Assembly: GCA_032629725.1 (NCBI GenBank) | Contig: JAFEVB010000006.1 | Location: 496,001 to 560,000 of the forward strand | Source of the DNA: Gremmenia infestans | Lineage: Eukaryota; Ascomycota; Leotiomycetes; Helotiales; Hamatocanthoscyphaceae | Direction: 5' to 3' | Length of the DNA stretch: 64,000 nt | Shown: positions 23,409 to 34,601 of the stretch, one piece after another | Numbering within the stretch: position 1 is the first letter of the stretch | Layout of the letters: each line of letters opens with the position of its first letter | The notes under the pieces: generated by a model | Told to the model about the DNA's origin: nothing | Databases searched by the model: none | What the model saw: the letters and a program-made list of their open reading frames with translations, nothing else | Program-made: the position numbers and the translations under genes

Positions 23409-24297
23409 GATCCGATAGCAGGATGACCAATCACCAATAAGCAATAATCACAAGTGCTGAAAATCCTTGTTCCTACTGAAATCCCTAACCGGCTCTGGAA
23501 GTTCGTTCTGCAGCGTAGATGCTCACGATTTTGTTAATCACAGAATGGGTACGGGTTTGGAGAAAGAACTCCATGAGCTTGACATTTGAATTAGATTATC
23601 CCCATAATGAATCTTAGACCTCACTATATGCGCCCGAGATGGTATGTCAATCAGAATTATAGTATCTCTTCCGATTTTCTTATTAGAAAGACAAAGCAAA
23701 GGGGGCTTTAGCGAGACTGTCCACGTGACATTCAGAAGCTCTATGGCATGTCCCTTGGAAGCAGGTCCTGTGATAAGCTACTCGGTCGTTTAAACCTCAG
23801 GATCTACTTCTCTACCTCGCCTTGACTCCCTCCAAATCATTGATTGATTCCAATAACAAAGATTGCTGTGTTATAAGGGTAATAGTAGATGAGGCACCAG
23901 GATTGATTTAACTATATTATTCAGTCTCCTCGACTATCTGAGACATTAGGAAAAAGGCTTTTGATAGATAGTTCTCTTATCTTAAGTTCTCACTTACTAA
24001 AAGTTTAGAAGTAAACAGTCAACTGCTTAAACTTGAGTTTACAGATAATTGGTCGATTTAATTGGAAGAATAGGAAGGTAGAAAGAAACACTACTTACCA
24101 TACCATTCTGGTTTATGATTGTTTATGTCGAAGCACGGACTATAGATATAATATACTTACAGAAGTTTCGAACGTCCCCAGCTTCACAATACCATAAAAC
24201 GACCTCCATTCTCGCAAACTTGAAGGTGAGCTTTTCTTTCTTCCCGCCATATTCTTTTCTTCCCCGCGTACTGTACCAAAAGGGATGATATACTACG
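23409..24297. other. AT-rich intergenic region between convergent genes
   Basis: 3' flanks of the GH47 gene and of the DUF3632-like gene. AT-rich, with no open frame of note and no repeats. Confidence 0.55.
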
Positions 24298-25287
24298 TTA
24301 CAGCCCAGGCCCATTAAACTTAAACCTAACCCCCAACCCATCAAACGCCCGCTCAACCAAATACCGCCCCAGAACCCTCCGATACTCCTCCTCAATCCCC
24401 TCCATCATCCCCCCCGCCTCCCTCGCACTCCTCCTCATCTCCCACCCCACCCCCTCATCATCACACGCCTCAACCTCCCCCAACGCCCTTCTCCAAACCC
24501 CCCAATTCTCCAGCGTGAAACCTCTCAGTGGCGGCTCACGCACATCTCCTCTCGGTACAGAATCCCCATCTTCCTCTACCACTTTCTTATATAATGTTTT
24601 TCCGGCAATGGATATCCAGACCGGTGCTACTAGCTGGCTGCGACTAAAATTGTTCATAGTATTATTATCTAGCCTGCGTTGTGTATCTTCGAGGTCCCTC
24701 CGGAAGGCCAGCAGCGCCCAGTACGACCAGTCCATATCGGTGTCCGCTGCGCTTGCGTCGCGCGTTAATCGGGCTATGAATGCGGAGGTGTTTATACATT
24801 GTCGAGTTCCCCATGCGTGCTCTATGATTGCTTGATTATTAGATTGATTTCCCCACATAATTTTTACTTGTAAGTAAGTTATAAAGTAAGCGGTGTATGA
24901 TATTCATTAGAGTAAAATACAATACTAACCTTCTATCTTCCTACTCCCAATCCCACGATACCCAGCCCAGCTCCTCCACACCGGCGATATATCTCGCAGG
25001 GCCTTCACCAGCGCAACGAGCGTTTCTTGCTGTGGGCCCGTGGACGGAAGGCGCGATGCGAGTTCAAAGACTAGTTCCCAGAACTCGGTCAGGAAGGATC
25101 TGGTTACCTCTTCCTCTGCCTTCTTTTTCAGGCTTTGGTACGTGGAGTATAAGGTGTGGATATCTCGGGCTGCGCTTTGTGCGCTGGTGGTTGGGGATGG
25201 AAGGAGGGGTTTCTTTATTATGTCGAATAACTGGGTGCCGATGCCCCAGCCTGAGATACGGGTGATTTCGAGTAGTACATATGACAT
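24298..25287 (-). CDS. uncharacterised fungal protein, DUF3632-like
   Basis: Two exons, 25287-24930 and 24866-24298, giving 308 aa; the 63-nt intron (GTTAGT...ACAAG) keeps the frame. The N-terminal half shows the pattern typical of fungal DUF3632 proteins: a helix ending FWELVFELASRLPSTGPQQE followed by LVALVKALRDISPVW. The second half has CINTSAFIARLTRD and YWALLAFRRDLED. These are all-helical, mostly cytosolic proteins in large ascomycete families of unknown function. No signal peptide or catalytic motif. Family call is from motif memory. Confidence 0.68.
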
Positions 25288-26422
25288 GTTTTATGAAAAT
25301 TAAGAATAGGGCAAAAAACCCTTTTTTTATAATTTGCGTCTGGGTTTTGGCCCAGGTCTTTTGGAGTGTTTAATTTGCTCTTTGGATAAGGAAATGAAAT
25401 GAAATGGAATTCTTGAAGTGTGGGATATTGCAAGGTAAAACGCTAGTTTTTGAGTTCCGTTTGGTAACTTGGATTCGGGGTTCTGATTCTGATGTCAAGA
25501 TTTACTAATTAGGGGTCCGTTTGGTTTAATTCTTTAGGCTAAAAATCGATTTCTGCAATGAAAATAACGGTGCTGCGGTTACCGTGGCCACCGTCGCAAA
25601 TGGGGCGGAAGGACGACATATTGCATCGAGGTGAAGAGAAATTAGAGGGACGGAAGAGGGAGTGTGAAATTCGATTTAGCCCCTGATTCATTCATTAGCA
25701 GTATTGTCTGGAACTGAAATGTTTCCTTCAGTGGGGAAATTCTTGATGATCAAGAACACAATCTTACTTGTCGTGTTTGTGAGAGATGAGATGAAGTGGG
25801 ATGCGACTGCTCCACATTTCCAAGTTGGATGTCTAGTGGCGACACAGTGAAGATTGGTTTGAGTGTCCGGTTTTTTTTTGTAATCGTTTTCTCAAGCTAA
25901 TTTTGGAGTTATAGACTTGAAAGTATGTATTACTTCTTTTAGAGACACAAATATTATATCTACACTTCTGGCTCTGTGACGTTGTTTGATACTCGTCTGG
26001 AGATGAGATGTGCCATTGTTAGTGAAGCGGCTGGGCTGCCGGAGGTCTCGGGTATTGATACGGCTTTTGAGTGCATGAGTTGTATGAGAGAAGTCGAGGC
26101 TGCAGTTTGAACTACTCTTTGACCCAGCTGAATAAAGTGGGAGAGAGAGAAAAGGTTTGCTTCCCAGAGGTAACGACCAACTCAGTGGCGATTTCTAAGC
26201 ATGACTATGCTCGGTCGGATTATTCGACTTTGTAAATATATAGGAATGTCGAAATACAGCCATAAAGAACATGGAGATTGGATGTTGGACCTGGTAGCTG
26301 TGCCTTCGACGATGAGGAAACGGAGGACCCGAATTGACGGACCATAACCAAACTCTTTTAATCACCTTTAAATCGAAGTAGAAGTTGGCACGGCTGCTCT
26401 GCTATGGCAAACCATATACCGA
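25288..26422. other. intergenic region between two minus-strand genes
   Basis: Promoter of the DUF3632-like gene and 3' flank of the BLOC-1 gene. Contains a T-rich run near 25873-25880 and no plausible gene. Confidence 0.5.
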
Positions 26423-27244
26423 TCAACTAGCCGTCGAGTTCGCCGTATGCACAGAAGTGGAAGAAGGGTCCGACCCAGACCCAACGGTAGCTGTAGAAGA
26501 CCCACCACCAACCTCAAGCTGCTGCTCCGTACTCTCAACCTGCGTCTCAAGGGCCGCGCCCTCTTTCCCTTTACCGTTATCATCCATCTCTTTCCCGGCA
26601 TCATCACCAAGCTTCCTCGTCGTAGCTTCAGCCGCTCCATCCAAATCCATATCCACATCCCCCTCCCCATCCACCCCATCCGTCAAAATATCACCCCCCT
26701 CACTTTCCGTCTCCCAACTCCCCTCACTCGCGCTCTCACTTCCACTCCACCCATCACCCCCATCCCTCCCCCCATTAGCCAACCGAATCGTCTCCCCCAA
26801 CACCAAGAAATCCCTCTCCAACATCTCCGCCCAATTCTGCACATTCCCCAACTCCTTAACCCTGCGCGCCCCCTCCCCCGCAACCTTCCCCAAGCGCTCC
26901 GTCTCCTTTTTCAACCGCGCAGTCTCCTTCAGCAGATCCTTTTCCTGCTTCGCTAGCGCTGCGGAATTGGAATGAAGAGTTTGAGCGCGGGACTTTAGAG
27001 ACGTGTCGAGGCTGGAGCCGATGTTGGTCATGGATGCTTCGAGGGCAGTGCGCGCTTCTGCTATTTGGCGTTGGGTTTCTGGGGAGTGGGGGAGCGCGGA
27101 GGCGGAGGTGGATGTGGATGTGGTGGATGGAGGGTTTGATTTTGTATTGGATTTGGATGATGGGGGAGGGGGGTGAGAGCGTATGGGTGGTTGGAAAGGG
27201 GGGACGTTGGAGGGCCCTGAGGTTGTGGATGCTGGGGCGGACAT
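26423..27244 (-). CDS. BLOC-1 complex subunit 1 (GCN5L1/BLOS1) homologue with long acidic tail
   Basis: Single exon, 273 aa. The N-terminal ~55 residues are Pro/Ser-rich. Residues ~58-155 are the GCN5-like 1 domain: a long helix (TQRQIAEARTALEASMTNIG, then heptads through LKKETERLGKVAGEG) and the family signature GNVQNWAEMLERDFLVLGET. The rest is Asp/Glu/Ser/Gly-rich and low complexity, unlike the short animal protein (~125 aa). BLOC-1 helps sort cargo at endosomes and, in yeast, regulates Rab5 activity. Coiled-coil assembly with other BLOC-1 subunits is expected. The acidic tail's function is unknown. Confidence 0.82.
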   Translation of the reverse strand: MSAPASTTSGPSNVPPFQPPIRSHPPPPSSKSNTKSNPPSTTSTSTSASALPHSPETQRQIAEARTALEASMTNIGSSLDTSLKSRAQTLHSNSAALAKQEKDLLKETARLKKETERLGKVAGEGARRVKELGNVQNWAEMLERDFLVLGETIRLANGGRDGGDGWSGSESASEGSWETESEGGDILTDGVDGEGDVDMDLDGAAEATTRKLGDDAGKEMDDNGKGKEGAALETQVESTEQQLEVGGGSSTATVGSGSDPSSTSVHTANSTAS

Positions 27245-27641
27245 GGTGGGCTGTGGTTGTGATGAGAGGTCTAGATGTGGGTTATGGTTAATACTTTGTT
27301 GAATAAGAATTGATTGTGTTTCTATACGTAGTGGAAATGGTGCGTGATTTATTATTGGGATCTATCAAAGTATGGGTTCGCGCGGTTGCGGGGAATAGAA
27401 GCAGTGTTGGAGGGGTGCATGTGATGCGGGGTTTTGGTCGAAAGCTTGGCAATCAAAAGGTCCCAGATCAACTAACGAATCGTAAATCTTTATAAAGTCA
27501 TGCGAAGTATTTTGGTATTGCTTTTCAATTGTTCAAATGCATTCTTCAAAGTTCATTCTAGGAAGTAATTGCAAATGCCAACTCCATGCCATGAAATCCA
27601 CAGAAGTACACGCCAATACCAAAGCCCAGCAAGAGTTTTCT
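27245..27641. other. intergenic region between the BLOC-1 and eS8 genes
   Basis: About 400 bp: promoter of the BLOC-1 gene and 3' UTR of the eS8 gene. Nothing else seen. Confidence 0.55.
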
Positions 27642-28317
27642 CTACTTGCGCAATTGTCTCTGGTAGAAAGCCAACTCCTCTCCCTCCAAAACGTAACCGT
27701 CAACACGTCCGCTCTGTCCTGGACGGGATGAAATAACAGCGTAAAGACGACCAGCCTCGAACTGCTTCTCCAAAGCGGGCTCGACCTTTCCTTGGGCCTT
27801 GAACCGGAGCTCCTGCTTGGTCTCTACACCCTTGCTCTTCTTCTCGGGCTCGGCATGCTCTTGTCCAGCCTTCTGTTGGCGCCTGCGACCGAGGTTCTGG
27901 CCGTAGTGTGCCTCGTACCATTGACGGAAAGGAGCGGCATCGACTTGAACGACGGCGGATTTGGTGAGAGTGTTGGTTCGGACCAACTCGTTGTTGGAAG
28001 GATGGAAAGCGACGACGATCACACGGACCTTGCGGGCGATACCCTCAGAGGCCCATGAGAAGTTACCGGCCTCGAGACGGAGGGCACGGAATTTGCGGTT
28101 GCCACCACGGGTTCGGACTAGATGGATTCTCTTGGTTCCGATACGGGTGTTGGACTCTTGTCGTCCGGCTTCAAAAGCGCGCTTCTTCCCTGCAAATTTT
28201 TAGTTTTCAGGTTGGAACACATGTCAGAGACATATGGGCTTTTTACTACGCACGGTAATATGCTCGCTTGGCACCAGAGGCGGAGCGCTTGTGTCTGGAA
28301 TCACGGCTGATACCCAT
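27642..28317 (-). CDS. RPS8: 40S ribosomal protein S8 (eS8)
   Basis: Two coding exons, 28317-28254 and 28189-27642; 203 aa, the normal eukaryotic length. The N-terminus MGISRDSRHKRSASGAKRA and the blocks TKRIHLVRTRGGNRKFRALR and YGQNLGRRRQQK are diagnostic. It is a small-subunit protein needed for 18S rRNA maturation and translation. The intron lies after Tyr21 (GTGCGT...TGCAG). A second intron in the 5' UTR is listed separately. Highly basic composition as expected. Confidence 0.96.
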
Positions 28318-28328
28318 GATTGCGGTTT

Positions 28329-28660
28329 CTGGTTGATGAATAGACGTTAGCAAGGGAATGTAAAGGTGGGTGAAGGGATTGTAGGCCAGCCGTCAGCCTC
28401 GAACAACCGCAAGATCTATCCAGCAACCAGAATATAGGCGCACAGCAGAGTATATCATAGCAGAGAAGATGGATTCGATAGATGAGCATCCGCGGATCCT
28501 GCAGCAAAATGGGATTGCTGAGATGCTGCATGCGACCCAAATCGAGGTTTCCAACGTCTGCTATTTAACCCCCCATTCTCTATTCTGGTTGCCGATTGAT
28601 GATGCGATTGATCGATGATGACGATGGATGCAAGGGCGAGGTAGAAATGTTCGTACTAAC
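28329..28660 (-). other. probable 5'-UTR intron of the eS8 gene
   Basis: On the minus strand a GTTAGT donor at 28660 follows ATCATCAG. A CTAAC branch point and the acceptor ATCAACCAG end it at 28329, 11 nt before the start codon. Long leader introns are common in fungal ribosomal protein genes. Inferred from splice signals only. Confidence 0.6.
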
Positions 28661-30152
28661 CTGATGATTTAGAAGGTCACCAGTGCAATCGTTGTGGTTG
28701 TCGTTGAGAGTTGTCGTTGGGCGTCGTGAAGAAGTTTCCGAGATCGAAATTCTAGTATGTGGGAAGTTGACCCACGCTAATTCCGAATAAGCGAGGCGAG
28801 GCTTCGGATCATCTGCACGTGCATAGATCCACCGGTACATCACGTGCATGTGCCCTTATCTTTTTACCTCGTCTTCACACCCTCAGCTCTTGTCACCTTG
28901 GTCATTAACAAGGAAAAATAAGCCATATGGAGTGAAACCTACAATCGATCAACGGTTACGAATTATTCCCTAACTGGGCCTTTCCTATACCCCAGCACAA
29001 TCCTCACAGCCTCTCTTAGATATGCATGCCATGACCTTTTCATAGGTACTCTAAAATTAAGGTGGGATGGATGGATGTGAAGATGACAGGAAATCTTTAT
29101 TTTCGGCCTAAAAGGGTAATTCTCATTGAGGCTTGGGTATCCACCACCACCTTATTTTCCCCCGCATTATTAAGGCTTACTTCAAAGCTGGTGCAAGCTT
29201 TAAAGATAACAGTTCTTACCATAACAAAGCTTGATTCGTGTGTTTAGGTGAGCCTATCCAACATTTCTCCAGGAGAGAATTCGGCAATTTCGGCAATTTC
29301 GGTATAGCTTCGTATTCCTAACTGCACTCAGCCGCCACAACCACGCAAGCCGCCCTTCTCGTATTTTTTAAGCCCGACAATAACAGAGGTAATACAGTAC
29401 TTGCTCTATGCTACTGAATGATCAACCGTCATCCATAGTTCAGGAGAAGCGAGTCAGCACTTATCCATTCTTCCTTCCCCTGTAAGAGTTCTTCAGGGAT
29501 TGCGGGTAAAGCTTAGCAATGAAGCTTAAAGGATCCGAAGGCGTAATCCGGGCGTACAGTTGTGCCGTACTTGGTAAGTAAATATAGTCTTCTCGAGGCA
29601 GAAGCCTAAGTGATAGGTCAATTCACAATCCGCAGTGCTGTCAATTGCGTTGTCACTAGGTCCGGCAGTGCAGTTTACAAGACTCTTCTTATATGACTCT
29701 CGTTGCATGAGAGGTGTGTGGTCAAAATACTTCAATGTTAATCATTCTCCTTGGGTCCCCATTCTTCTCTACATTTTGTTTTCCTTGAACACACTCGGAT
29801 CGGAACCTTGTTCAGCACTACTTGTCACTGAACAAATAGATCAAATCAACTTTTGCTTGGCTTCGGGATCATAGCATACAGGACGACTCATAAAGCAGGA
29901 TTTTTGATTCATGATTCACAGGGGTTAGATTCATATTCAGAAGGGTGCTCTTATATTCGCTCTGATTCATCGATCCATTTCCGATTGAGGATTTTGTTAA
30001 AGAGACTAGAACTCAAGGGAACTGTCCTTGTATTTTCTACCTGATAGTTCACCCAAGTCTAATCTCATCGATCCGTTTGCAAAGTCAACCACCCAAGTTC
30101 ACACAGCCATATCTTATCGTCGCTTCATCCACATTCTCAGGCAACAGTCATA
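28661..30152. other. divergent intergenic region between eS8 and the DUF2156 gene
   Basis: 1.5 kb holding both promoters. A short CGGCAATTT direct repeat lies at about 29281-29302. ORFs here are short and unconvincing. Confidence 0.5.
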
Positions 30153-31784
30153 ATGTCGGATCCACCATGTGTTCAAGACCCTACGCAGGTCAAACTCAAC
30201 AATAAAGCAAAGAAAGCAAAGAAGGATGCAACCAAGAAAGCTTCTCGCTCGGCCGCACCCAAACCGCCTGCAGAAATCAAGCTAAGCTTCTCGGAGCAAC
30301 TCGGCAGTGACCTTGCAAATGGCCTGGTGCAAGACCCATACTCTCTGAAAGAGTCGTTGAACTTGATTGACAGGGTTACATTTGTCAAATTACCATCACC
30401 CAACATCACCAACCCCATTACAGATTCAACGGATGCTTCAATCGAACAAGAACTTACTGTTCTCTCCCAAATACCATCTTTATTAACCAAGGACGGCAGT
30501 TCGACTGACACATCTGCTTCTTCCGATGTCGTCCAGCACCACCCCAAAACGAAAATTCGAGAGATCTTCGATCTGAACGACTTCACTGCTCTTGCTTCCC
30601 TTCAAGAACTCATTGGACGGTATGGAAGAGTCTCACATATGGGGGTTCTCGACCCGAGCTACACATTCTACATTACGACAGACCGAACGGCCGCTCTCTA
30701 CTACAAAGCGAAGAATAAGATCGCAGTCGTGGGAGGAGATCCACTGTGTCCACCAAGTCTCTTCCCCAAAATCCTCGCCGAGTTTGAAAAGTTTCGGAAG
30801 AAGGCGGGTCTAGGAATTGCATTCATGGGCGCTGGCGAGACATTTGTCGAATACATCAGAACGCAGAAATGGACTACAATGTGCTTCGCCACGGAACGAG
30901 TCCTGAACCCCATGACCAACCCCGTTCTCCACGGCAACGCTGGCAAGTCCATCACACGAACAAGCCGCAATCTCCTCGATCCCAAGAAAGAAGGCCTTAC
31001 CCTCAAAGTCTACACGCCTCTCCTGGGCAAAAACGCCGCGCTCCAACAACAGCTCGTAAACGTCTACGAAGAGTGGCGCGACCACCGCAATGACTCCAAG
31101 CTCCCACAAGCATACATCACCGTCTACGATCCCTTCGCCATGCCAGAACTCATGACATACATCTACACCAAAGACCGCGCCGGGATCCCCAACGGTTTTG
31201 CCGCCCTGCGCATCCTCGGCTCCAACAAAGGCTACCACCTCGACCCCTATGTCGCGTCTCCCGGCGCGCCAAGAGGCATCAGCGAGCTCCTCCTCTACGG
31301 CGCCATGGCCCTTCTCAACACAGCCAAGATCTCCTACCTGAGTCTCGGCTACGAGCCTCTCGACGACCTAGGCGAGATCCACGGCATGCCGAAGTCCCTG
31401 AAGAGCATATCGCGTAAAGTGCACAAGATGATATTCCAGGGCCTGCATGTAGCAGGGAAGAAAGACTTCCATGATAAATTCCATCCCGACGAGGCGCAGA
31501 GTTCAAAGTTGTATCTGGTATTCCCGCCCGGGATCCCGAGTCTGAGGCATATGCAGAGCGTTGTGCACGTGGCGAATATTAAGATGAGGAATGCGATTTT
31601 CAAGGGCGCGAAGGTTAAGGGGGAGGAGAGGAAGAGCGCAGAAGCAAATGCAGATGCAGAGAGAGAGAAACAGGAGGGGAAGCCTAGTGGACTGTTGGTT
31701 GCTTCTGAAAGGTTGTTTAGCAAGTCGAGGGAGAAGCTGCATGTTTCTGCACTGGTCACTCCGAGGAAGAGTCAGGAGGTATAG
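30153..31784 (+). CDS. stand-alone DUF2156 (LPG synthase C-terminal) protein, candidate tRNA-dependent lipid/sterol aminoacyltransferase
   Basis: Intron-less, 543 aa. The N-terminus is Lys/Ala-rich (KKAKKDATKKASRSAAPKPP), which could bind RNA. Residues ~135-480 form the DUF2156 double-GNAT fold: RYGRVSHMGVLDPSYTFYI, KNKIAVVGGDPLCPP, GLGIAFMGAGETFVEYI, then PRGISELLLYGAMALLNTA followed by YLSLGYEPL. In bacteria this domain (MprF/LPG synthase) moves an amino acid from aminoacyl-tRNA to phosphatidylglycerol. In fungi, ErdS (fused to aspartyl-tRNA synthetase) makes ergosteryl-aspartate, and the stand-alone ErgS makes ergosteryl-glycine. This protein has no synthetase domain, so it resembles the ErgS arrangement. 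Domain call firm; substrate is inference. No membrane segments seen. Confidence 0.8.
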   Translation: MSDPPCVQDPTQVKLNNKAKKAKKDATKKASRSAAPKPPAEIKLSFSEQLGSDLANGLVQDPYSLKESLNLIDRVTFVKLPSPNITNPITDSTDASIEQELTVLSQIPSLLTKDGSSTDTSASSDVVQHHPKTKIREIFDLNDFTALASLQELIGRYGRVSHMGVLDPSYTFYITTDRTAALYYKAKNKIAVVGGDPLCPPSLFPKILAEFEKFRKKAGLGIAFMGAGETFVEYIRTQKWTTMCFATERVLNPMTNPVLHGNAGKSITRTSRNLLDPKKEGLTLKVYTPLLGKNAALQQQLVNVYEEWRDHRNDSKLPQAYITVYDPFAMPELMTYIYTKDRAGIPNGFAALRILGSNKGYHLDPYVASPGAPRGISELLLYGAMALLNTAKISYLSLGYEPLDDLGEIHGMPKSLKSISRKVHKMIFQGLHVAGKKDFHDKFHPDEAQSSKLYLVFPPGIPSLRHMQSVVHVANIKMRNAIFKGAKVKGEERKSAEANADAEREKQEGKPSGLLVASERLFSKSREKLHVSALVTPRKSQEV

Positions 31785-32359
31785 GAATACAAAATCAGGA
31801 AGAAGTTATACATGCACCATCTTGTCTTTATAAACATCTGTACTTGCCTCGATACGCGTCAAAATACGTCCTGTTTAATTGCAAGTGCAACTCGTTCTAT
31901 TGCATTTCCTGTTTCGGAATCCTCTGGGTTGGTTATAACAGTCACTCCTTTGGGGCTAGGCACTAAGATTCGTACGGAGTACTAGTGGTGCCTCGAAAGT
32001 TCATCGCCGAACGATAGTAATTCCGATGCGTCCGTCGTATAAACAGCCAGTGAGCAGTAAAGTAAAGCGTCATTCTTACCCCTGATGACCAATATTCAAG
32101 GAGTAGTTTTACATCGGGACTTCAACTCTGGACCGGAATTCCCGTCTCCGACTTTTTGCTCCTCGGAATGCCTGACATACACTCCGTCAGAGTCCGTTCC
32201 CATATCAACATGACTTGTATTACAAAGTACTATACGTTGTTCAGATAGGTATATAAGGAGATGGCATTCCCCTTTTTTTCAACACCGAGTTACAATTGTC
32301 ACCAAAACAATACTTCTTAGTACGAAATTCGAAGCAAGTGATCAAGCAAACCAGCAACA
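31785..32359. other. intergenic region upstream of the MDR gene
   Basis: 575 bp: 3' flank of the DUF2156 gene and promoter of the oxidoreductase gene, with a TATA box. No gene. Confidence 0.6.
32250..32256 (+). promoter_or_regulatory. TATA box of the MDR oxidoreductase gene
   Basis: TATATAA, 104 bp before the start codon of the downstream gene. Confidence 0.45.
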
Positions 32360-33601
32360 ATGTCCACACAACGCGCCCTCCTCCTAACCTCAAAAACCCA
32401 CCCCCTCTCCCTCCGCACCATCCCCATCCCCGCCGCCGTCCCAGGATCCGTGGTCGTAAAAGTCCTCAGCACCTACATCCTCTCGTACCTGACCTCCGTC
32501 CTCGACGGCACAGCGCCCTACGCGCACTCCCTGCCGCTCGTCCCCGGCGCCAACACCATCGGGCGCGTGCACGCCGTCGGCGGCGACGCCACGGTGCTAA
32601 GTGAGGGGCAGTTGGTGTTCTGCGACATCACGGTACGCGCGCGTGATGATCCGGATGTGGGCATCCTGATGGGCATGCATGGCGGGGATGCCCAGGCTAT
32701 GAAACTCATGCAGGGCGAGTGGAGGAATGGCACGTTTGCCGAGTATGCGAGGTTTCCGCTGGAGAATTGCTTTGTGCTTGATGAGGGGGTGTTGTGTGGG
32801 GAGATGGGGTATAGTGTTGAGGATTTATGTGCAATTCCTGGTATGTACTTCATGATACAATACCACGTCATGTACCCCTTTCAGAAAAAAAGAAAAGAAG
32901 AAATGGAAATAGAAATGGAAATATAATATGAAGAAAGGATTTCAAACTGATCAGAATGCCCAGCTTATCTAACCCCCTTTGGCGGCCTTGCGGAAATCAA
33001 TCTCTTGCCAGGAGAAACTATCATCATCGCACCAGCAACCGGTCGTTTCGGAGGCGGTGCTGTCACGACAGCCCTCGCAATGGGCGCTACAGTCGTAGCA
33101 TGTGGTCGCAACGAAACTACTCTCTCAGCCCTAAAGAAAACATTCGCCCACACCGGGCGCATCGAAACCATAATCCTTTCAGGGGATAAAGAAACCGACA
33201 CCCTAGCCATGATCTCCGCGTCCCGCAACAAAGGCAAAGGCGCCGATGCATTTCTCGACTTCTCACCCGCAGCCGCCGCCAAATCCACACAAATCGCAGC
33301 CGCCATGGCAGCGCTGCGACCCTTTGGACGGGCGTGTTTCGCGGGGGGCATTTACGGGAGTGTGGATATTGATTATCTGGGGTTGATGATGCGAAGTTTG
33401 AGGATCCAGGGACGGCTGATGTATAGTCGGGAGATGGTGGTAAGGCTTATCAAGATGGTGGAGAAGGGGAATCTGAAGCTGGGGGAGCGGGAGTCGGGGA
33501 TGAGGACGGTGGGACGGTTTGGGTTGGAGGGTGTGGAGGAGGGAATGGAGATGGCGAGGAGGGAGAGGGGGTGGGGGAAACAGGTGCTTTTGATGCCTTA
33601 G
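32360..33601 (+). CDS. medium-chain dehydrogenase/reductase (alcohol dehydrogenase-like)
   Basis: Exons 32360-32840 and 32964-33601 give 372 aa; the 123-nt intron (GTATGT...GCCCAG) splits a Gly-to-Ala codon in phase. The N-terminal GroES-like half includes PLVPGANTIGRVHAVGGDA. The Rossmann half has IIIAPATGRFGGGAVTTALA in place of the usual GxGxxG, then VVACGRN and FLDFSPAAAA. The typical zinc-ligand cysteine cluster is not visible, so it is probably a zinc-independent, NAD(P)H-using MDR enzyme (quinone- or enoyl-reductase-like). Substrate unknown. Codon usage is C/G-ending at the 5' end and more relaxed at the 3' end, as in other genes here. Confidence 0.85.
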
Positions 33602-34601
33602 GTGCTGGGTTTGGATTAAATGATCTGTTTATAGGACTCCGTGGTTGTAGACGTAAAGAAATTGTATGACTTCAAAATATGCTTTACTATTACAATTCAG
33701 ATCTGAAAGATTGAAAATGCCTAGAGGTTTTCATAATTCCTTTAGCTCTAAGTTACTGAACGGAACCTAAAGACTAATTTAATTACCTCAAGTAAACATA
33801 TCCCGCATAAATACTTTAACGTATGCTTTTATTGCCAGCGATGGCTCCAAAGGCAAATATTAGTTTAGTTAGACCTGTTAGCTATAAATCGATAAAAATA
33901 CTATACTATACTATACCATATTTTATATCAATCCTGCTGCTTACCTTAGGTATCTACTTGGTGAGCTAAACACTCCACTTTGGCTAGAAGAGAGAAGAGG
34001 AACTAAAGTAAAGTCGAGCTCTCATGCGGTGAGAGATCGATCTAGATGATGTGGAGATTAATTCAAGTGATCGGTAAGCGCCGCCGTACTAAGCGGCGAC
34101 GTGTTAAGGAGGGGAAGTAGAAGTTTATAGTATGCAAATGAAGTGAAGTGAAAGGTTAGAGTTGAGGTCTAGGATGTGCCTTTTGTGGAGATGTTTATTT
34201 GTTGAATGGATGGATAATATTGCAAGGAGGTAAGATGGGTGTGAGGTATATGATTCCAGGATACACATCCGGATACGTGGATATGTTCAGGCTTTAGGGA
34301 GGGGGGTTGTGTGACTACTGCTTTGTGGCTGTCTAGCCGATGAAATTCAACTCAACTAAATTGTATAGCAATAATTCATCACATCAATACCTTAAGACTA
34401 TGCACATTTAGCCGTCAAGCTACTATTCTCTGAAAATGTGTAGGAGAGCACAGATTGTCTATTTTCAACATTTCGTGGTCCATATTGCTATTGAACTTCA
34501 AAGGTCTAGTCGTCTTCTGAGGTATGTTCTTCTGACTTTTATTCGAGAGCCCCCACGCTCAAAACTCAATGATTCAACTGTCGTGTCTACTCTTCATCAG
34601 A
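33602..34601. other. AT-rich intergenic region between convergent genes
   Basis: 1 kb. Contains a short CTATA repeat (about 33899-33917) and a small inverted repeat CGCCGC/GCGGCG near 34080-34100. No gene recognised. Confidence 0.5.
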
